DNA of 64,000 nt from Hybos culiciformis (GCA_964007475.1 OZ023273.1:103414485-103478484); one strand, 5' to 3'; positions 10,975-23,319 are shown, counted from the stretch's first letter. The notes: generated by a model not told the origin, from the letters alone. Program-made: numbers and translations.

Positions 10975-11560
10975 AAAACTGAAAGGTAAAAGAAATAGAG
11001 AAAACTCATTCTTTGCTTCGGTTGTTCGGTTTTGGCAGGATGTACAACATCAGCCAAGACAGAACAACTGAGGATAACTCTTCCTTGTTTTCTTTAGGTA
11101 CTGCAGTTGTGCGTCCGAGACCAAGTAAATTTATTTTACTGGCCAAGGACAACAACTGCAGTGGATTGTTATTAGAGTGGAGCAATTTAATGCTAGCTCT
11201 AATGACAACCAAAATCCCAATCTTAGTGGAGGATTCTTGGGCCTATCCAAGAATCCGAAGCTAAGATATACCGATTACCACATGGATGCTCCTACGGGAG
11301 GATCCATACTACGTTGTGGTTTTATGACTGGCTCACCTGCCACTGGCGTGGAGGCAAGATCACTGAGCAATCATGATTTTGTATCCATTGACAGTGACAG
11401 AGGAGCACAGTCATAAGTGGACGGACGTTATTGATCGTTCCTTATCTCAATCAAACCGTGCGGTACCCGGTTGAGATAAGCTTCGAGTAAAACTGATCAA
11501 TAATGCTCCATCCGGTCGGTCAGGAGATGTCACTAGGCATCTGCTGCAATCCCAAAATTT
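10975..11560 (+). other. GC-rich island of unknown nature
   Basis: About 580 bases here are close to balanced in base composition, in clear contrast with the surrounding DNA. Short overlapping frames (11013-11264 and 11177-11416 on plus, 11006-11212 on minus) show no recognisable domain and no single dominant frame. It could be a conserved non-coding RNA, a captured gene fragment or the core of an unknown repeat. Its 3' part forms a large stem-loop. Confidence 0.4.
11419..11513 (+). ncRNA. Large imperfect stem-loop in the GC-rich island
   Basis: Nested inverted matches are visible: GGACGGACGTTATTGATC pairs with GATCAATAATGCTCCATCC (imperfectly), and inside them CTTATCTCAA pairs with TTGAGATAAG, leaving a GC-rich apex (CCGTGCGGTACCCGG). 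The fold spans about 95 bases. It may be a structured RNA or a transposon end. No known RNA family is recognised. Confidence 0.35.
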
Positions 11561-11740
11561 ATATGTCCATATAAATATAGCTTGGCTTACCTCAATAGCC
11601 ATAGATAGAAATTAGTTTTTTTTTGATAATAATGATTAGGCTTGCCAGATAAAAAAAAAAAAAAAAAAATTAAAAAAAATTTAATTCTGCTGTAGATTGT
11701 ATGTAAACAAAACACCGAACATAAAAGTGCACACAGACAG

Positions 11741-11846
11741 GTTGAATATTTATTCAACTTTCAAGTTGAAGGAAACAGACTGTAACAAGACTGCATAGGA
11801 GTAAATCTTAAGTTTGCCTACTCAAGTTGATGAATAAATATTCAAC
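11741..11846. repeat. Short inverted repeat (GTTGAATATTTATTCA arms)
   Basis: GTTGAATATTTATTCAACT at the left pairs with AGTTGATGAATAAATATTCAAC at the right across about 60 bases. The left arm is also partly self-complementary. It is probably a MITE core or a hairpin. No target duplication was assigned. Confidence 0.5.
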
Positions 11847-11860
11847 GCGTCTAAAAGCAC

Positions 11861-12803
11861 CTTAACTTAAATAATTAACAATAAGAAAGAAAAGAATAAC
11901 AGAGAACAATTAAATAAAACAAGCTATGCAATTCTGTAATTCTTACTGTAAGGCTATTTTTTATAGGAAAGAACATTTTGATTTAAAAAAATCAACAATC
12001 AGAAGCAAAATTGTGGATAATTCAATTTTTAGATTTTTCGACAAAACCATTTTTTTTTGAGTATTTTATCTCGAATTTGAGTATTTTCAATTTTCTTTTG
12101 GGTAATTTAACAAACTTCATTTGGCAACCCTGCGAATATTTCATATAACGTACAATGAAATTTTTTACATTAATGTCTCCAAATAGCGAATGTATAGAAA
12201 TTTTACTATCCGATATAACAAATTGTTATTCTTTTTCTGGTTAAAACTTGAAACAAAGCTAAGTAGGCGCAATAAAACACACTGAAGCTATTCAATTTAA
12301 ATTGGTGTGAAGCTAATGATGTGCCACATTCACAAATTGCGATTCTACAAACTTTGCGAGAAAAGCTAATATCATAAGTTTAAAAACCAAAATTAAACAA
12401 ACAAAGATTAATAATTTTTTTAAATAAAAATAAATTTCATTTTATAACTAATATGACTTTAAAAATATGCAAAACAAACATGTATGAATAAAAATGTAGT
12501 GCAGTGCTTCCCAAAGAAGTACATCTGGCAATCCTAGGCTAATAGAAGTAAGTCAAGCTATATCTCTGCAACTAAAAAAATATTTTCACTTCTTCAAAAC
12601 TTAAAGAATTGGTTTTAATAAAATTTTTTTTATATATTTTTATTTTTTTTTTTGAATTTGATACTGATTGAAAAACTGAAAGATACTGATTGAAAAACTG
12701 AAAGATTTGAAAACAAGAAGACACGGAAGACAGTTCAAAATTTGATCATCTAAGCATCTAGCAAAAAAAATATGCAGACCTAACAGAAAAATTTTAAAAT
12801 TTC

Positions 12804-12807
<4 letters not shown>
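11861..12807. other. A+T-rich intergenic; short motif repeats
   Basis: The motif ATACTGATTGAAAAACTGAAAG occurs twice in tandem near 12660-12705. A third copy lies at about 10964, at the edge of the GC-rich island, linking the two places. Otherwise nothing is recognised. Confidence 0.5.

Positions 12808-12860
<53 letters not shown>
12808..12860. repeat. (TA)n microsatellite
   Basis: About 26 uninterrupted TA units. A reading frame through it (IYIYIY...) is an artefact of the repeat. Confidence 0.95.
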
Positions 12861-13076
12861 TCATCTTTATCATATGAGATATTTATGTTTAAATATAAAG
12901 ATAAATAATTATAATTGTAAGAAAAATTCTTTATATGTCAAAAATAATTAGATTAGTTTTTTTTATATATCTTTCTTTATCGTAGAGAACTTTTAAATTT
13001 CTAAAAATTATTTTTTTATAAATAAATACTATGTAATTTAAAAAAATAAAAATATTATGTTTCATTAAATCTTTCT

Positions 13077-13372
13077 CATAGGTCCTAGTGGAAAAAAGAA
13101 ATGCTGATGTAAGGTCCAGCAATAGGTGGCCATAGCCACAAGCTGAAGAATGACGTCGTAGTCATTTAGGTTTACATTTTTTTTTTAGACTTGGTCGGGG
13201 TTTCTTGAAATATCTTTCTTGTTCTATCTCAATTTTACCTTCTTCCAAACATGACATCCTAAAATTTTGTTATGGACACTCTGGTGTTCACTGTCGCGTA
13301 CCCACCCAACGACGAGCTTAGACCCGGCCTGTGAACAGGATGTCTTAGACAGTGGACTCGGCACCAGATATA
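13077..13372 (+). repeat. Dispersed repeat A, copy 2
   Basis: Second copy of the repeat at 2575-2870, same orientation, with the same ordered blocks. It shows substitutions and indels relative to copy 1, so the copies are not recent. Confidence 0.75.
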
Positions 13373-13499
13373 TTTTAGCTGGTAAAGTTATTTTATTAAT
13401 CTTTACTATAGCAAATTTCGCTTGGCATAAACTTCTATGTTAAGATCTCGGTGGTTTTTTTTTTTTGAACGAAATATTGTAATTCTATTTACACAACCC

Positions 13500-13680
13500 T
13501 AACTTCGTTACCTAACAAATGGATGGTACCCAATACCAGAAGTTTGTTATCTAATCCAATTAACTCTCCTAATAGTTCTGTAACAAATGGCACAACATGG
13601 TGTCACAAATTTGTTATCTACAATTCAAATTATTTCTCCTAATAAATCCGTAACACGTACTTGATAAATAAAAATCGATA
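13500..13680. repeat. Diverged tandem repeat, unit about 90-100 bp
   Basis: The blocks 'gtttgttatcta', 'ctcctaata' and 'gtaacaaatgg/gtaacacg' recur in the same order about 90-100 bases apart, roughly 2.5 times. Confidence 0.55.
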
Positions 13681-14428
13681 ATTTTTAAATTGTATGTATA
13701 ATTTCATATATTGTTTCTTGAAATTAAAATACCCAAAACGGAACTAGCGCACATATATTTATTTATATTTAAATACCAAATTTCATTTTAAAAAAGATAA
13801 CACCTAAACCACATAATTATTTATCTCAACCGCAAAATCCATTTGAAAATGTTATTGTCCAAAAAAGATACAATTATTTGCATACATATATGAATATATA
13901 TCTTTTTTCAGATTTTTATGAGACTACTACCTGAATTTTTTATGAAAAGGTCTTCATTTTCTGATAATAAAAATCTTGTTATGATTACAATTAGCCTGCA
14001 TAAATAAAATTATCTCGGATCATTGAAAAGTTAAAAAAATATTAAAAAATTTTCAATTGTTGCTTTCAATAATGACAGGTTAATAGCAGTTTATTTACCA
14101 AAATAAAATTTCAAACCATTCTTATTTGTTAGTAATCTAACTATACTGAGTTTGTGATCCAACTAGCTCCAGTACCATTATTTCAATTGTTCTATGATAT
14201 AGTTAAAATTTTCAGTTAAATAATTCAAACTTTTTTTGAGAAATGAAAATAGCAACTTTTCAGGAGAGTGATTTAAAGTTTTATATAATACTTTTTAATT
14301 TTTACGTATTTTTATTTGTATATTAATATTATTATTAAACTCAACAGGGAGGTGTGGTACGAAAATGAGGATAAGAGTAATATTATAGATTTAAAAGCGA
14401 ATAATACAAAGATAAAATACTTTAAAAG
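13681..14428. other. A+T-rich intergenic, nothing recognised
   Basis: No supported gene, RNA or repeat was seen. Confidence 0.5.
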
Positions 14429-14683
14429 CACAGTCAAACCTGTTTTTGTGCGGTGAATAGGGATCGCAAAAAAAAATTGCATAAAAAAAATCGTACTAAT
14501 TTTCACGAGTAGCTATAAAAAACAGTTTTCGCAATAAATATTAAAATTGTAAAAACATACTATCAAACCTACTTATTTCTTTTATCGATAATTTCGTCAA
14601 TTATGTTCCAATTTGATTGATTCTTTCATACACTGCACAAAAAAAATCGCTCAAAAAAGATCGCACAAAAACAGGTTTGAGTG
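14429..14683. mobile_element. Small inverted-repeat element (MITE), CAC termini
   Basis: The left end is CACAGTCAAACCTGTTTTTG and the right end reverse-complemented is CACTCAAACCTGTTTTTGTG, identical apart from a 2-base shift. Further paired blocks are TTTTGTGCG and GCGATTTTTTTTG-like motifs. A related half-copy (GTTTTTGTGCGGTAAAAAGG) lies at about 14985-15005. Flanks do not show a clear target duplication, so the superfamily is uncertain. Confidence 0.55.
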
Positions 14684-15455
14684 TATTACAAATAATTTTC
14701 TCATACTTTCAATAGGACCGTCGATATTAAACAACAAGTTTTAGGTACAAAATAAAGCAAAATTTTACTTCCAATTATAATTGGTTTTAAAAATAAATGT
14801 AAATGAGAGAAAACGAATAAAAATAAAAGTAATTAAAAATTAAATCTTGTTTTTTTCCACAAACGAAACATTTTTTTCTTTTTTATATTTTCTTACATAA
14901 AAAGTCAAAATGTTGTGTGAACTTACTACAACTGTGATTTTTTTCTTATGTTGTTTACATAACATTATGCAAAATAAAAATTTTGTTTTTGTGCGGTAAA
15001 AAGGTGACAGGTTTTTATGTTAAATAAAATTTATGAATCCAACGAGACAAATATGCATAATTAAATTAGGACAAATTTTTGTAAAAAAAAACTAAAAATA
15101 ATAATGATAAAAATAAAAAAATTAATAAAAAAAGAATAAGAAATGATGACAAAAATAAAGAAAAAACAGATTTTTTTAGATTGGTTAACTAAAAACATTT
15201 CAAGATCGTTTAGGCGGATGTTGGAGTCCGTAATTTTTTTTGTTCGAAAATTTTATTGAACAGCTGTTTTAAATTATTTTAAAATTTAATTTAGAAAAAA
15301 AATTCATTCACTACCTGTTTCTTACTTTAAAATAGTATAAAACTGTTTAGAATCGCTAAAGCTCGAAATGTATTCAAAACTATTTTATGACATAGAAAAA
15401 TAGTTTTGAAGAGATTTCAAGCAGTTAGCCTTAACCGATTATAGAAAGTAAAAAA
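14684..15455. other. A+T-rich intergenic, nothing firm
   Basis: Apart from the half-copy of the 14.4-kb MITE near 14990, no feature is supported. Confidence 0.5.
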
Positions 15456-15466
15456 CAGTCCAGACG

Positions 15467-15855
15467 GCGCAGTGAAATAAGGCCGCGGCAAATAAGGCCG
15501 CGAAAAAATCCTAGCTAGCGCCGCAAATCCCACTGACCAACCGCCCGCCCGCCGCCCTGCTGCCCCCTGCCCTGTGTGCTCACCTCACAAGATTACGCGG
15601 CCGTATTTCATTTATAAAAATGAAATTAGCCCTCCGAATAATTGTTTTTTTTTGTCGCGGAATTTTTTGCGGTCTTATTTCATTTTTCAAAATGTAATAA
15701 GACCGCGAGGATTTTTTCGCGGCCTTATTTCATTTTGAAAAACGAAATAAGGCCGCGAAAAAATCTTCGCGGCCTTATTTCATTTTGCAAAATGAAATAA
15801 GACCGCAACAAAAAAACGTCGCGGCCTTATTTCCCGCGGCCTTATTTCCATCCCC
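15467..15855. mobile_element. Hairpin-rich element flanked by 11-bp direct repeat
   Basis: CAGTCCAGACG occurs immediately outside both ends (15456-15466 and 15856-15866), a convincing target-site duplication. The ends carry GTGAAATAAGGCCGCGG and, inverted, CCGCGGCCTTATTTCC. Inside are several perfect or near-perfect mini-palindromes of the form GCGGCCTTATTTCATTTT-(G)CAAAATGAAATAAGRCCGC, plus a GC-rich, C-run core at about 15535-15600. A 9-11 bp duplication is typical of Mutator-like elements, but no transposase is present to confirm this. Confidence 0.75.
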
Positions 15856-15866
15856 CAGTCCAGACG

Positions 15867-18800
15867 TTGTGAATGACATTTTTTTTTCTAAATTAAGCTT
15901 CAATCTAAAAGAGCTTTTCAATCAAATTTTATCGTACTCAATTTGATGACCTATACGTTTTTTCTTTTCTCTATCATCTGAACTGAAAGTGTATACAATT
16001 TATATTTTCAAAATCAAGTTCACTTTTATTCACATGAAAGTTCAATTAACCCAAATTAACTAATCATTAAACTTAAAAGAAAAAAAAACTATAAATAATA
16101 AATTTCAGTTATTTAATTAACAATATTGACATTTTATGTTATTTTCATTATTAATCAACATCATCATCAATGTTGTTATTTTATGGATATGTATCTTCAA
16201 AGTATATATTCAGATGATAATTTTATTGTGTATTGGCTTGCAAAAACTTTTAATGCAAAAAGATTTTTATAGTTTTTTTAACACTAAGAATTATTAAGAT
16301 TAGTAGGAAAATTTTGATTAGGAAAATTTTCATATGTGATATGGTGATCATCATTTAAAATTTTATTACATGTATAGTGAATTTTTAATAAATTTAACCG
16401 AACCTAATTATTATAGTTTGAGAATAAAAAAAAACATTGTAATGGATTTTATAAAAAATAAAAAAATAATTTTACATTTTGTTTCTTGCTTTAAAAAAAA
16501 AATTCTACTGAATTTTAATAAAAAATAAGATAAGATTATCAATAAAATCTTCCAAAACAAATCACAGTATAATTCTTTTGATTCAAGCAATATTTTAATA
16601 ATTTAAAACCTCATTTGTTAACGAGATCCAAAAGGATTAAATCTGAAATATATAATGCTTATCCATCGAATTATTTTATTGCTTGTATGACACTGAAAAA
16701 ATTCATATATAATATGTGAACTATAGAAACGCAATTCCAAAGTTGTTAACATTTTAAGTCTTTGACCCAACAATAATTTCTATCAGTTCACTGACTTCAA
16801 CAATTTTTTCTTTCAATTTAGTGCTACCAAAAAATTAGGCCTAGAACTGAGAATCACTCAAAACGTTTGGCATTATGTAAATTTCAGAATAATAATTTTT
16901 TTTTTTATGAAAATTTAATTTTTCTATTAGTTCTTAAATATTTTCTCTAGTTTAAACGAAATATTTAAAGCTTTGCACAATTAAGTATTTAAAAGTCATT
17001 CACAATTTTATTTTCCATAATGCATACATATTATATTTATATTAAACGATGTAAACGATGTTTAATTCAGTCCTACCCATCCTGTTTCATAATAAAAATA
17101 TAAATGTATACATAAGATTCATAACTATTATATTCATACATAGAATTTGTCTTCACTTTCATAAAGCACATAAATAAATCAATTGCAAAGCATAATAAAA
17201 AACATAATAATATGACCAAGATCATGTGCAACATTATTAAAGGTGGATATTTTCATTATAACTTCATAATAGCATTAAAAAAAATTTTTTTTTAACAAAA
17301 TTAAACGTCATAATTTAATAATATATTCTTGTGCGTGATGCACAATTTTTATTTTTTGTTGCATCAAATTATCGGATATATCCGCCTGAATTTAATGCAC
17401 ACATAAGATAAGTACTTATACATTTTCTTAAACTTATATATAATTTTAGGGTTTAGGCCTTTAAGAAAGAAACACCCAAATTTATCAGACATTTTAATCA
17501 AAAAATCTCGTGAGTACGTGAAATGAGAAAACAAAATATAAAAATTATGTACCTTACCTATAGTATTCTGTGTCTTGCGGTATAATCTTTTTTTATTTTC
17601 GTTTATGTAAAATTTTGCAATTATTAATTATTTTATAAGGTGAAAGTTTTTGTTGGCATACTAAAATGATATGAATTTAATAATATTTAAAGTTTTTGGA
17701 ATTTCCTTCTATATGCGGATTTTGTAATAATGATTTTTTTGGTTTTGCCAATCATACGTAACTATGTGTTTAGATTTTGGATAAAAACAATTCATAATAT
17801 TATTTATTGTTAATTTTCAAGTCACGTATAAATAATTAAGCTTCCTGAAGACCAGACAATCAGACGTGTAAAACTTAATACACTATCTTTAAGAATTTTT
17901 AGTTCTTTATATTTCGAGTTTAAAATAAAAATACTTTTGACAATATTAATAAATTTCTGTAGATTTCTATTTCATAAGTGTATTTAATAACTCCATAGGC
18001 ATGTTTTCAAAATTGTCTCATGAAGTAAAAAAAGTGCTAAATGTAACACGTTTAATTTTATTGACATTTTTAAATTGAATCTTTGATGTTTTTGTTCAGT
18101 AGATTTTTTATTTTGAGCTTAAAATTTTTCCAACTTTAAGAAATAACAAAACTAATAAATTTTTTTTTTTCGGTATAATTAATATAAAAATATAAAAGAA
18201 CACAGGTGCCGCAAAAAAGGAAAGTATTTTGACAATGTTCTCTATTTTTTACTTAAGCAAAATTTTAATGAAATCAAGACAAGTGTATAAGTCAAATTGT
18301 ATTTTAAAAGTGCTTGCCATTAATAACATTATTTATTTGAATAACCCCCAAAGAACCTCAAAACGTTTTCTTGTTTCTATTAAAAAAATTGAACTCAGAA
18401 AATGAAAATTTTTCATGAAAATAGTAATTATTATTTTCTATGACAAGAAACATCCGTAAATATATTCATTTTTCACAGAACTATAAAGTTTAGTAACCTC
18501 AAGATGTAATGGTGTTGTTTTATATTCTCCAGCTTAGAAGAAAAAAGTATTTTGCGCACGAATTCATATTTTTTATTCGCTTCATTGCAAAATAATTCAA
18601 AAAGCATGAACTATAGAATATGTTATGTTCCATGCTTTTCTATGTAATGTTGATTGGCAAAATAATGTTAAATAAAAAATAAATAAATAAAGTACTAGGA
18701 AAGAAAAAAACGAATAATTTGACAATTCAAAAAGATATTAAGTTTTTTTTTTTTTTTTAAAACACTTTGAAATTAGTTAGTTTTAAGACGACAGGTGTAT

Positions 18801-19912
18801 TTTCGTGTTTCGTTGATAACATAAAACTGAGTTTATTAAGCGTATAAAAACGAATATTTGTATTTATACTTTTTTTCAATAAATGTCGATAACTTTAAAA
18901 TATTAGTTCATATTAAGAAAAGTCTACAATATCTATTATATTAATGATAAAACATACTTTTAGATTTAAATAAAGTATAACTCTATTTACTATTTACTTT
19001 CAATTTATTTTAACATAAGTAGTCACATTTTTTGATGAGAAAGAAATGTTAAACATTTCCGGTTTACGCCTGATTTTTCTTTACTCAAAACCTGTAAAAA
19101 ATACTTTAATTTATTTTTGAAATAAATTCTACGAATAATTATTAAGCAAATTAATATATTTCAATTGAACTTTTAAATGGAAATTACGAAGATTTTCAAT
19201 TATAAATGAAAATACAATTATTGCAACAAAGTTCAGTCTGTTATTAAGCGAACTAACAAAATATTGCAAGTTTTGTTAGAGACAACGCTGTCATAAACTA
19301 GAATAACTAATAACTAACTAAGAGCAAAGATGATAGAGCAAGATAACGCATTGAATACTAAAATTTCCTATTTACGTTCTCCAAAATATCAAACACGAAC
19401 ATTTTATATTTTATTTACAAAAAAAAAAGTGGTTTTTGTATCTAATGCTCCAAATGGTTAAAACTTAAAGTCTAATTTCGTTCCAATCAAATTTATCTTT
19501 TAATTTGTTTTATCAGTTGTGTTAAACACCATAATATTTGTAATTTGGAAAATATTAGTCAACAAATATATTTACAAATATTCTTACTTCTTATTTTTTT
19601 AAGTAGATTCATCATATTTATTATTCAATAATACATATTCAATAAAATTTCGTATTCTAATTCATTACACAAAATTTCACAAACATCATGTAAGATTTTT
19701 AACTAAAATATCGTTGCAACAATTTTGAATGTATCTGGGATCATTTTCGTTTCATATAGAGTTTTAAGTTATCATAATCACTATTATGTTCATATTTTTT
19801 AATTTTCTTGCTCAATCTTTTTCTTCCTTCACTTTTAAAAATGATTTTTTCTAACTTAAATTAATTTACCATAAAACACCATAAAATATAAATTTGGCAC
19901 AAATAGACATGG
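15867..19912. other. Four kilobases of A+T-rich DNA, nothing recognised
   Basis: No reading frame with domain character, no RNA gene and no clear inverted or tandem repeat larger than simple sequence was seen. Confidence 0.5.
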
Positions 19913-20010
19913 AATAGGGCTTCTCATTTCCCGCAATTTTCAAATCCCGGGATCCCGGGACAAAATTTTTCATATTCCCGGGATCCCGGAATTTTTTTAT
20001 AAGCACAAAT
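19913..20010 (+). mobile_element. hAT-like left end with CCCGGGATCCCGGG motifs
   Basis: TAGGGCTTCTCATTTCCCG is followed by two CCCGGGATCCCGG blocks. The same CCCGGGAT motifs reappear at about 21143-21185, which may be the decayed inner part of the other end. A similar terminus/motif design is seen in the hAT element at 53556-54578. No target duplication was found. Confidence 0.4.
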
Positions 20011-20240
20011 TAAAAAAAAATTATCTCGTAAAATATTGCCATGCTTTCGATCCACTTCAACTTGTCATGATGGGGTTACCTAAGTTGATATTTTACATAA
20101 AAACAAACAAAAATACAGCGTTATAAAAAATTAGTTAACAACTTGAAATTTGCTTTCTAATCCTCAAACTTCGATTATTTTAAATAAATTTTAATTCTAC
20201 ATATATTAAACTGCACTTATTTATTTTTTAAATTTTTTAT

Positions 20241-20623
20241 ACTGACTTCACTTCGTTTCCACAAACTTCGAAAGTCAAATTGACCAACTTCCCGATATCC
20301 AATCGTGTTGAAATTTTGCTCATCGCTTTGTCGTCGATGACAATGCACTTTGGCATCGACACATTCAGACACACACACACACACACATCTTCACCGCACT
20401 TTCCACAAACTTACAAAGTTAAAAATGGCCCACTTCCCGGTATCCAATAAAGCTGAAATTTACTTTAGCATTACACACACCTTTATATAACTTCACTACC
20501 TGGTCTACAAACTTAGTAAGTCAAAATAGATCCAATTTCTGGTATCCAATCGAGGCATAATTTTGCACATCACTTTGTCGTCGATAGCAATATAGTTTGG
20601 CATCACAGACTCACCCACACACA
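20241..20623. repeat. Tandem repeat with (CA)n, unit about 90-150 bp
   Basis: The blocks 'cttcac..c', 'cacaaactta', 'aagtcaaa', 'tatccaat', 'cactttgtcgtcgat' and 'tttggcatc' recur in the same order about three times, each unit ending in a CA-rich run. The array is interrupted by the hAT insertion at 20624 and resumes at 21036. Confidence 0.6.
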
Positions 20624-21035
20624 CAGGGCCGGCCTTCTATGTTAAGAAGGGTGCAAATATTTTCTTGGGGGCCTCTATTTTTTTTTAATATAACAGAATA
20701 AAAGTATACTATTCAAATTACAGTAATATTTATTTAAAAAAACGATAAAATGTAGTTCAACAAAAAAAAAAACATAACATAAAAACATTCAAGTTTAAAC
20801 TTAAATATTTTTAATATGAGCCTTTTTTGTTGCCATATCATTAATTAACATTGAAAAATCACAAGTTTTTAGAATAACTAATATAATTTCCTCATAATTG
20901 TTATTTAAAATATATTGCAGTATATCCTGTGCATTCTTTACATTAGGCTTACTCAAAATCATTGCTTTTAACAAAAAAAAAAAATTAAATATGGGGCCCT
21001 TTAAAATCGGGGGCACCCCCAGAAGGCCGGCTCTA
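20624..21035 (-). mobile_element. hAT deletion derivative (CAGGGCCGGCCTTCT ends)
   Basis: The left end CAGGGCCGGCCTTCT matches the reverse complement of the right end (TAGAGCCGGCCTTCT). CACACACA lies on both sides, compatible with an 8-bp duplication, though this is uninformative because the target is a CA repeat. The 412-base element keeps only the last part of a transposase gene on the minus strand. Confidence 0.75.
20801..20968 (-). pseudogene. hAT transposase C-terminus (fragment)
   Basis: The minus-strand translation ends with CDFSMLINDMATKKAHIKNI then stop. Animal hAT transposases of the TTF-zinc-finger group commonly end in a similar (F/L)xxLINDFAxKKAR block just after the dimerisation region. 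The upstream remnant keeps only short stretches, so the zinc finger, catalytic core and most of the dimerisation domain are deleted. It lies inside matching hAT terminal repeats, with the 3' side of the gene nearest the lower-coordinate end. The match is from memory of the family. Confidence 0.55.
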
Positions 21036-21189
21036 CACACACACACACCTTTATATGAACTTCATAACTTAATTAATTCTGTCTAGCTTAGATATAAACC
21101 TAAAATTTAGTGCAATCACTATTATATTTTTTAATTAAGCGGAAATCCCGGGATTTTTGGTTGAAATCCCGGGATTACGGGAATCAATT

Positions 21190-22218
21190 TTACAACCGGG
21201 ATTATACAATATACAATTTTGGCAGAAATTCAAAATTCTTATTTTTATAAATAAATAAATATATGGGTAAAAATTTATTAATTTTTACAATGTTTAAAAT
21301 AATATTTTTTATTTATATGAAGAGAGAAGTTTTTTTGAAATTAATGAATAAAAAATTATTAGAAAAAAGTATTAAAACGAAAAGAAACTTTAAATCTTGT
21401 TTACGTGTGGAGACTAAACAGATATTTCCTTCACTCTTAACAAATATCATATAATTGGTAATATAAAGTTTAAATAAAGTTTAATAAATTTTGCTATTTC
21501 TTATACTTTATAAATGTATGAGATAAGGTCTTCAAAGAAAATTGAAAGTACATACTATTAGATTTTTGTTAGATTCATAAATAAACAAAGTTAAAAAAGA
21601 TTTTAACTTTAAGTATTCACATGTGGTTTTTTTTTGTAACATAAAAGAATGATATTTTTATCTCAGTTCTTTCAAAAAGAATATTATAAAATAAATAAAA
21701 ATCTTATAGTGAACATAAATCTAAAAGGATGTTCATATTAAATTTCATTTTATAAATTTATGGTGTACATACCTTACAAATTTAAGTACATATACCAGTA
21801 AGTATCTATAGAAAACATTATTTGGCTTTTCATTCTTATCATTTATCATTTATCTTTTTGATTTCTTTTAAATTTAAAAACTGTTTCTGACATAGAAAAT
21901 ACGACCACAACTAAGATTTTTAAATTTTGAAAAAAAAAATCATGACATAGGTATAAATGATATTTTGAGAAAATAATAACATTTATCCAGAGAATTTTTT
22001 AATAAGATTTTCGATTATTGTACGTGATCAAAAGTTTACATACATGTTGTAACTTACCTTTGATTGAATTTAACGAATTTATGCTCAAAGGACAGTAAAA
22101 AAATAATCGAGATTTCAAAATTAGCGTGGAAATGGGATATTTACACTGATAAGATAAATTCGCAGCTTTGTAGAAATCAATTCAAGAAAAATAAATTATA
22201 TTATTAATTATTATTATA
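21190..22218. other. A+T-rich intergenic, nothing recognised
   Basis: A 63-codon Lys-rich frame (21263-21454) has no domain character. No repeat was seen. Confidence 0.5.
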
Positions 22219-22220
22219 TA

Positions 22221-22967
22221 CACAGAAAAAAATTTGCTCGTACTAATAACTAAATAATTCGTTAAAATCAACGAAAAATTCGTTATTTTGGCTACAACGA
22301 ACATTTCGTTGAAAAAAGCTCGTAGTTCGTTAAAAAAGTTCGTTATACCCCAAAACCAAAAACCTTTCAAATTCTTCAGCAAAAACACCGCAAATACGAA
22401 AGAAAAAATTTACTAGACTAAATTTTTTTTTTTATTTATTTATAATTTTTTATTTATTTTTTTTTTATTTTTTTTTTTGTTTTTTATTTTTTTTAATTTT
22501 TTTTTATTTTTTTTTTATTTTTATTTTTTTTTTATTTATTTTTTTTTTTTATTTTTTTTTTTATTTTATTTATTTTTTTATTTCTGTTTTTATTTTTTTT
22601 ATTTATTTTTTAAATTTTTTTATTTAATTTTTTTTTAATAATTTTTTTTATGCCCGCTTGTGGCTTCGAACCACTGTCCTAAACATTGCAATCCATCAAC
22701 TCTGCCACTGAGCTATGAACTACATTTACGGCAATGTGTAAAATGGAAAATATAAGTTCTGTGTGGATTGAAATTTTTGTTTCCCGTATTTAACGATAAC
22801 GAACTTTTTTAACGAGTACTAAAAATGAAAAAAATGTTCGTAATAAAAGAAAATAAACGAAATTTACGTTACAAAAACGTAATTATTCATTATTTTTCGT
22901 TATCTTAACGAGAATGTCATTAACGAACTTTTTTGACGTAATGAGTACGAGCAAATTTTTTTCTGTG
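22221..22967. mobile_element. CACTA-type non-autonomous element with tRNA-like module
   Basis: CACAGAAAAAAATTTGCTCG at the left is matched by CGAGCAAATTTTTTTCTGTG at the right, flanked by TA on both sides (2-bp duplication). The subterminal regions are rich in AACGAA / TTCGTT motifs on both sides in inverted arrangement. The centre holds a T-rich low-complexity tract (about 22420-22648) and a tRNA-like module. There is no coding capacity. Confidence 0.78.
22649..22719 (-). repeat. tRNA-like module (A box + B box), copy 3
   Basis: On the minus strand the A-box region TAGCTCAGTGGCAGAG and the B-box region GGTTCGAAGCC are both excellent. GTGG-TTCGAAG-CCAC forms a proper T-arm. It ends GGGCATA and runs into an A-rich tail on the transcript strand. 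This is the most tRNA-like of the five modules. A complete acceptor stem is not evident. Confidence 0.65.
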
Positions 22968-23319
22968 TATGTATAAACGATTAAACCTGAACACACTACG
23001 ACACAGTAAGTTTATTAGCATAATTAGAAAAATTCAGCAAACAAAATCAGTATTTGTCTAATTCTCCTCACTTGATCTGAAACCTACACTCTAGAAAATC
23101 GATAGTTTTGGTCGTAATTTTACGTCGATTATAATGGTAATTTTTGATGTAATATTACCCTCGTTATTTAAGATTCAACTGATAAAGGCGTAAAAAAAAT
23201 AAATATCACAAAAAATAGTAAAATTGTACAAGTTGTGTATTTTTTACATTAAAAATAAGGGTAAATTTATTCGTCGTTGTTTAAAAATTAACTCTTTTTG
23301 TATAAATTTACCCTTGTGT

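Noticed and set aside
14429..14683. Counting this MITE among the CACTA-type elements
   Set aside because: Ends begin CAC, but flanking bases do not give a 2-bp duplication and the two ends are offset by two bases.
20801..21046. Complete 81-codon protein on the minus strand
   Set aside because: The first third is the hAT terminal repeat itself; only the last part is transposase-derived.
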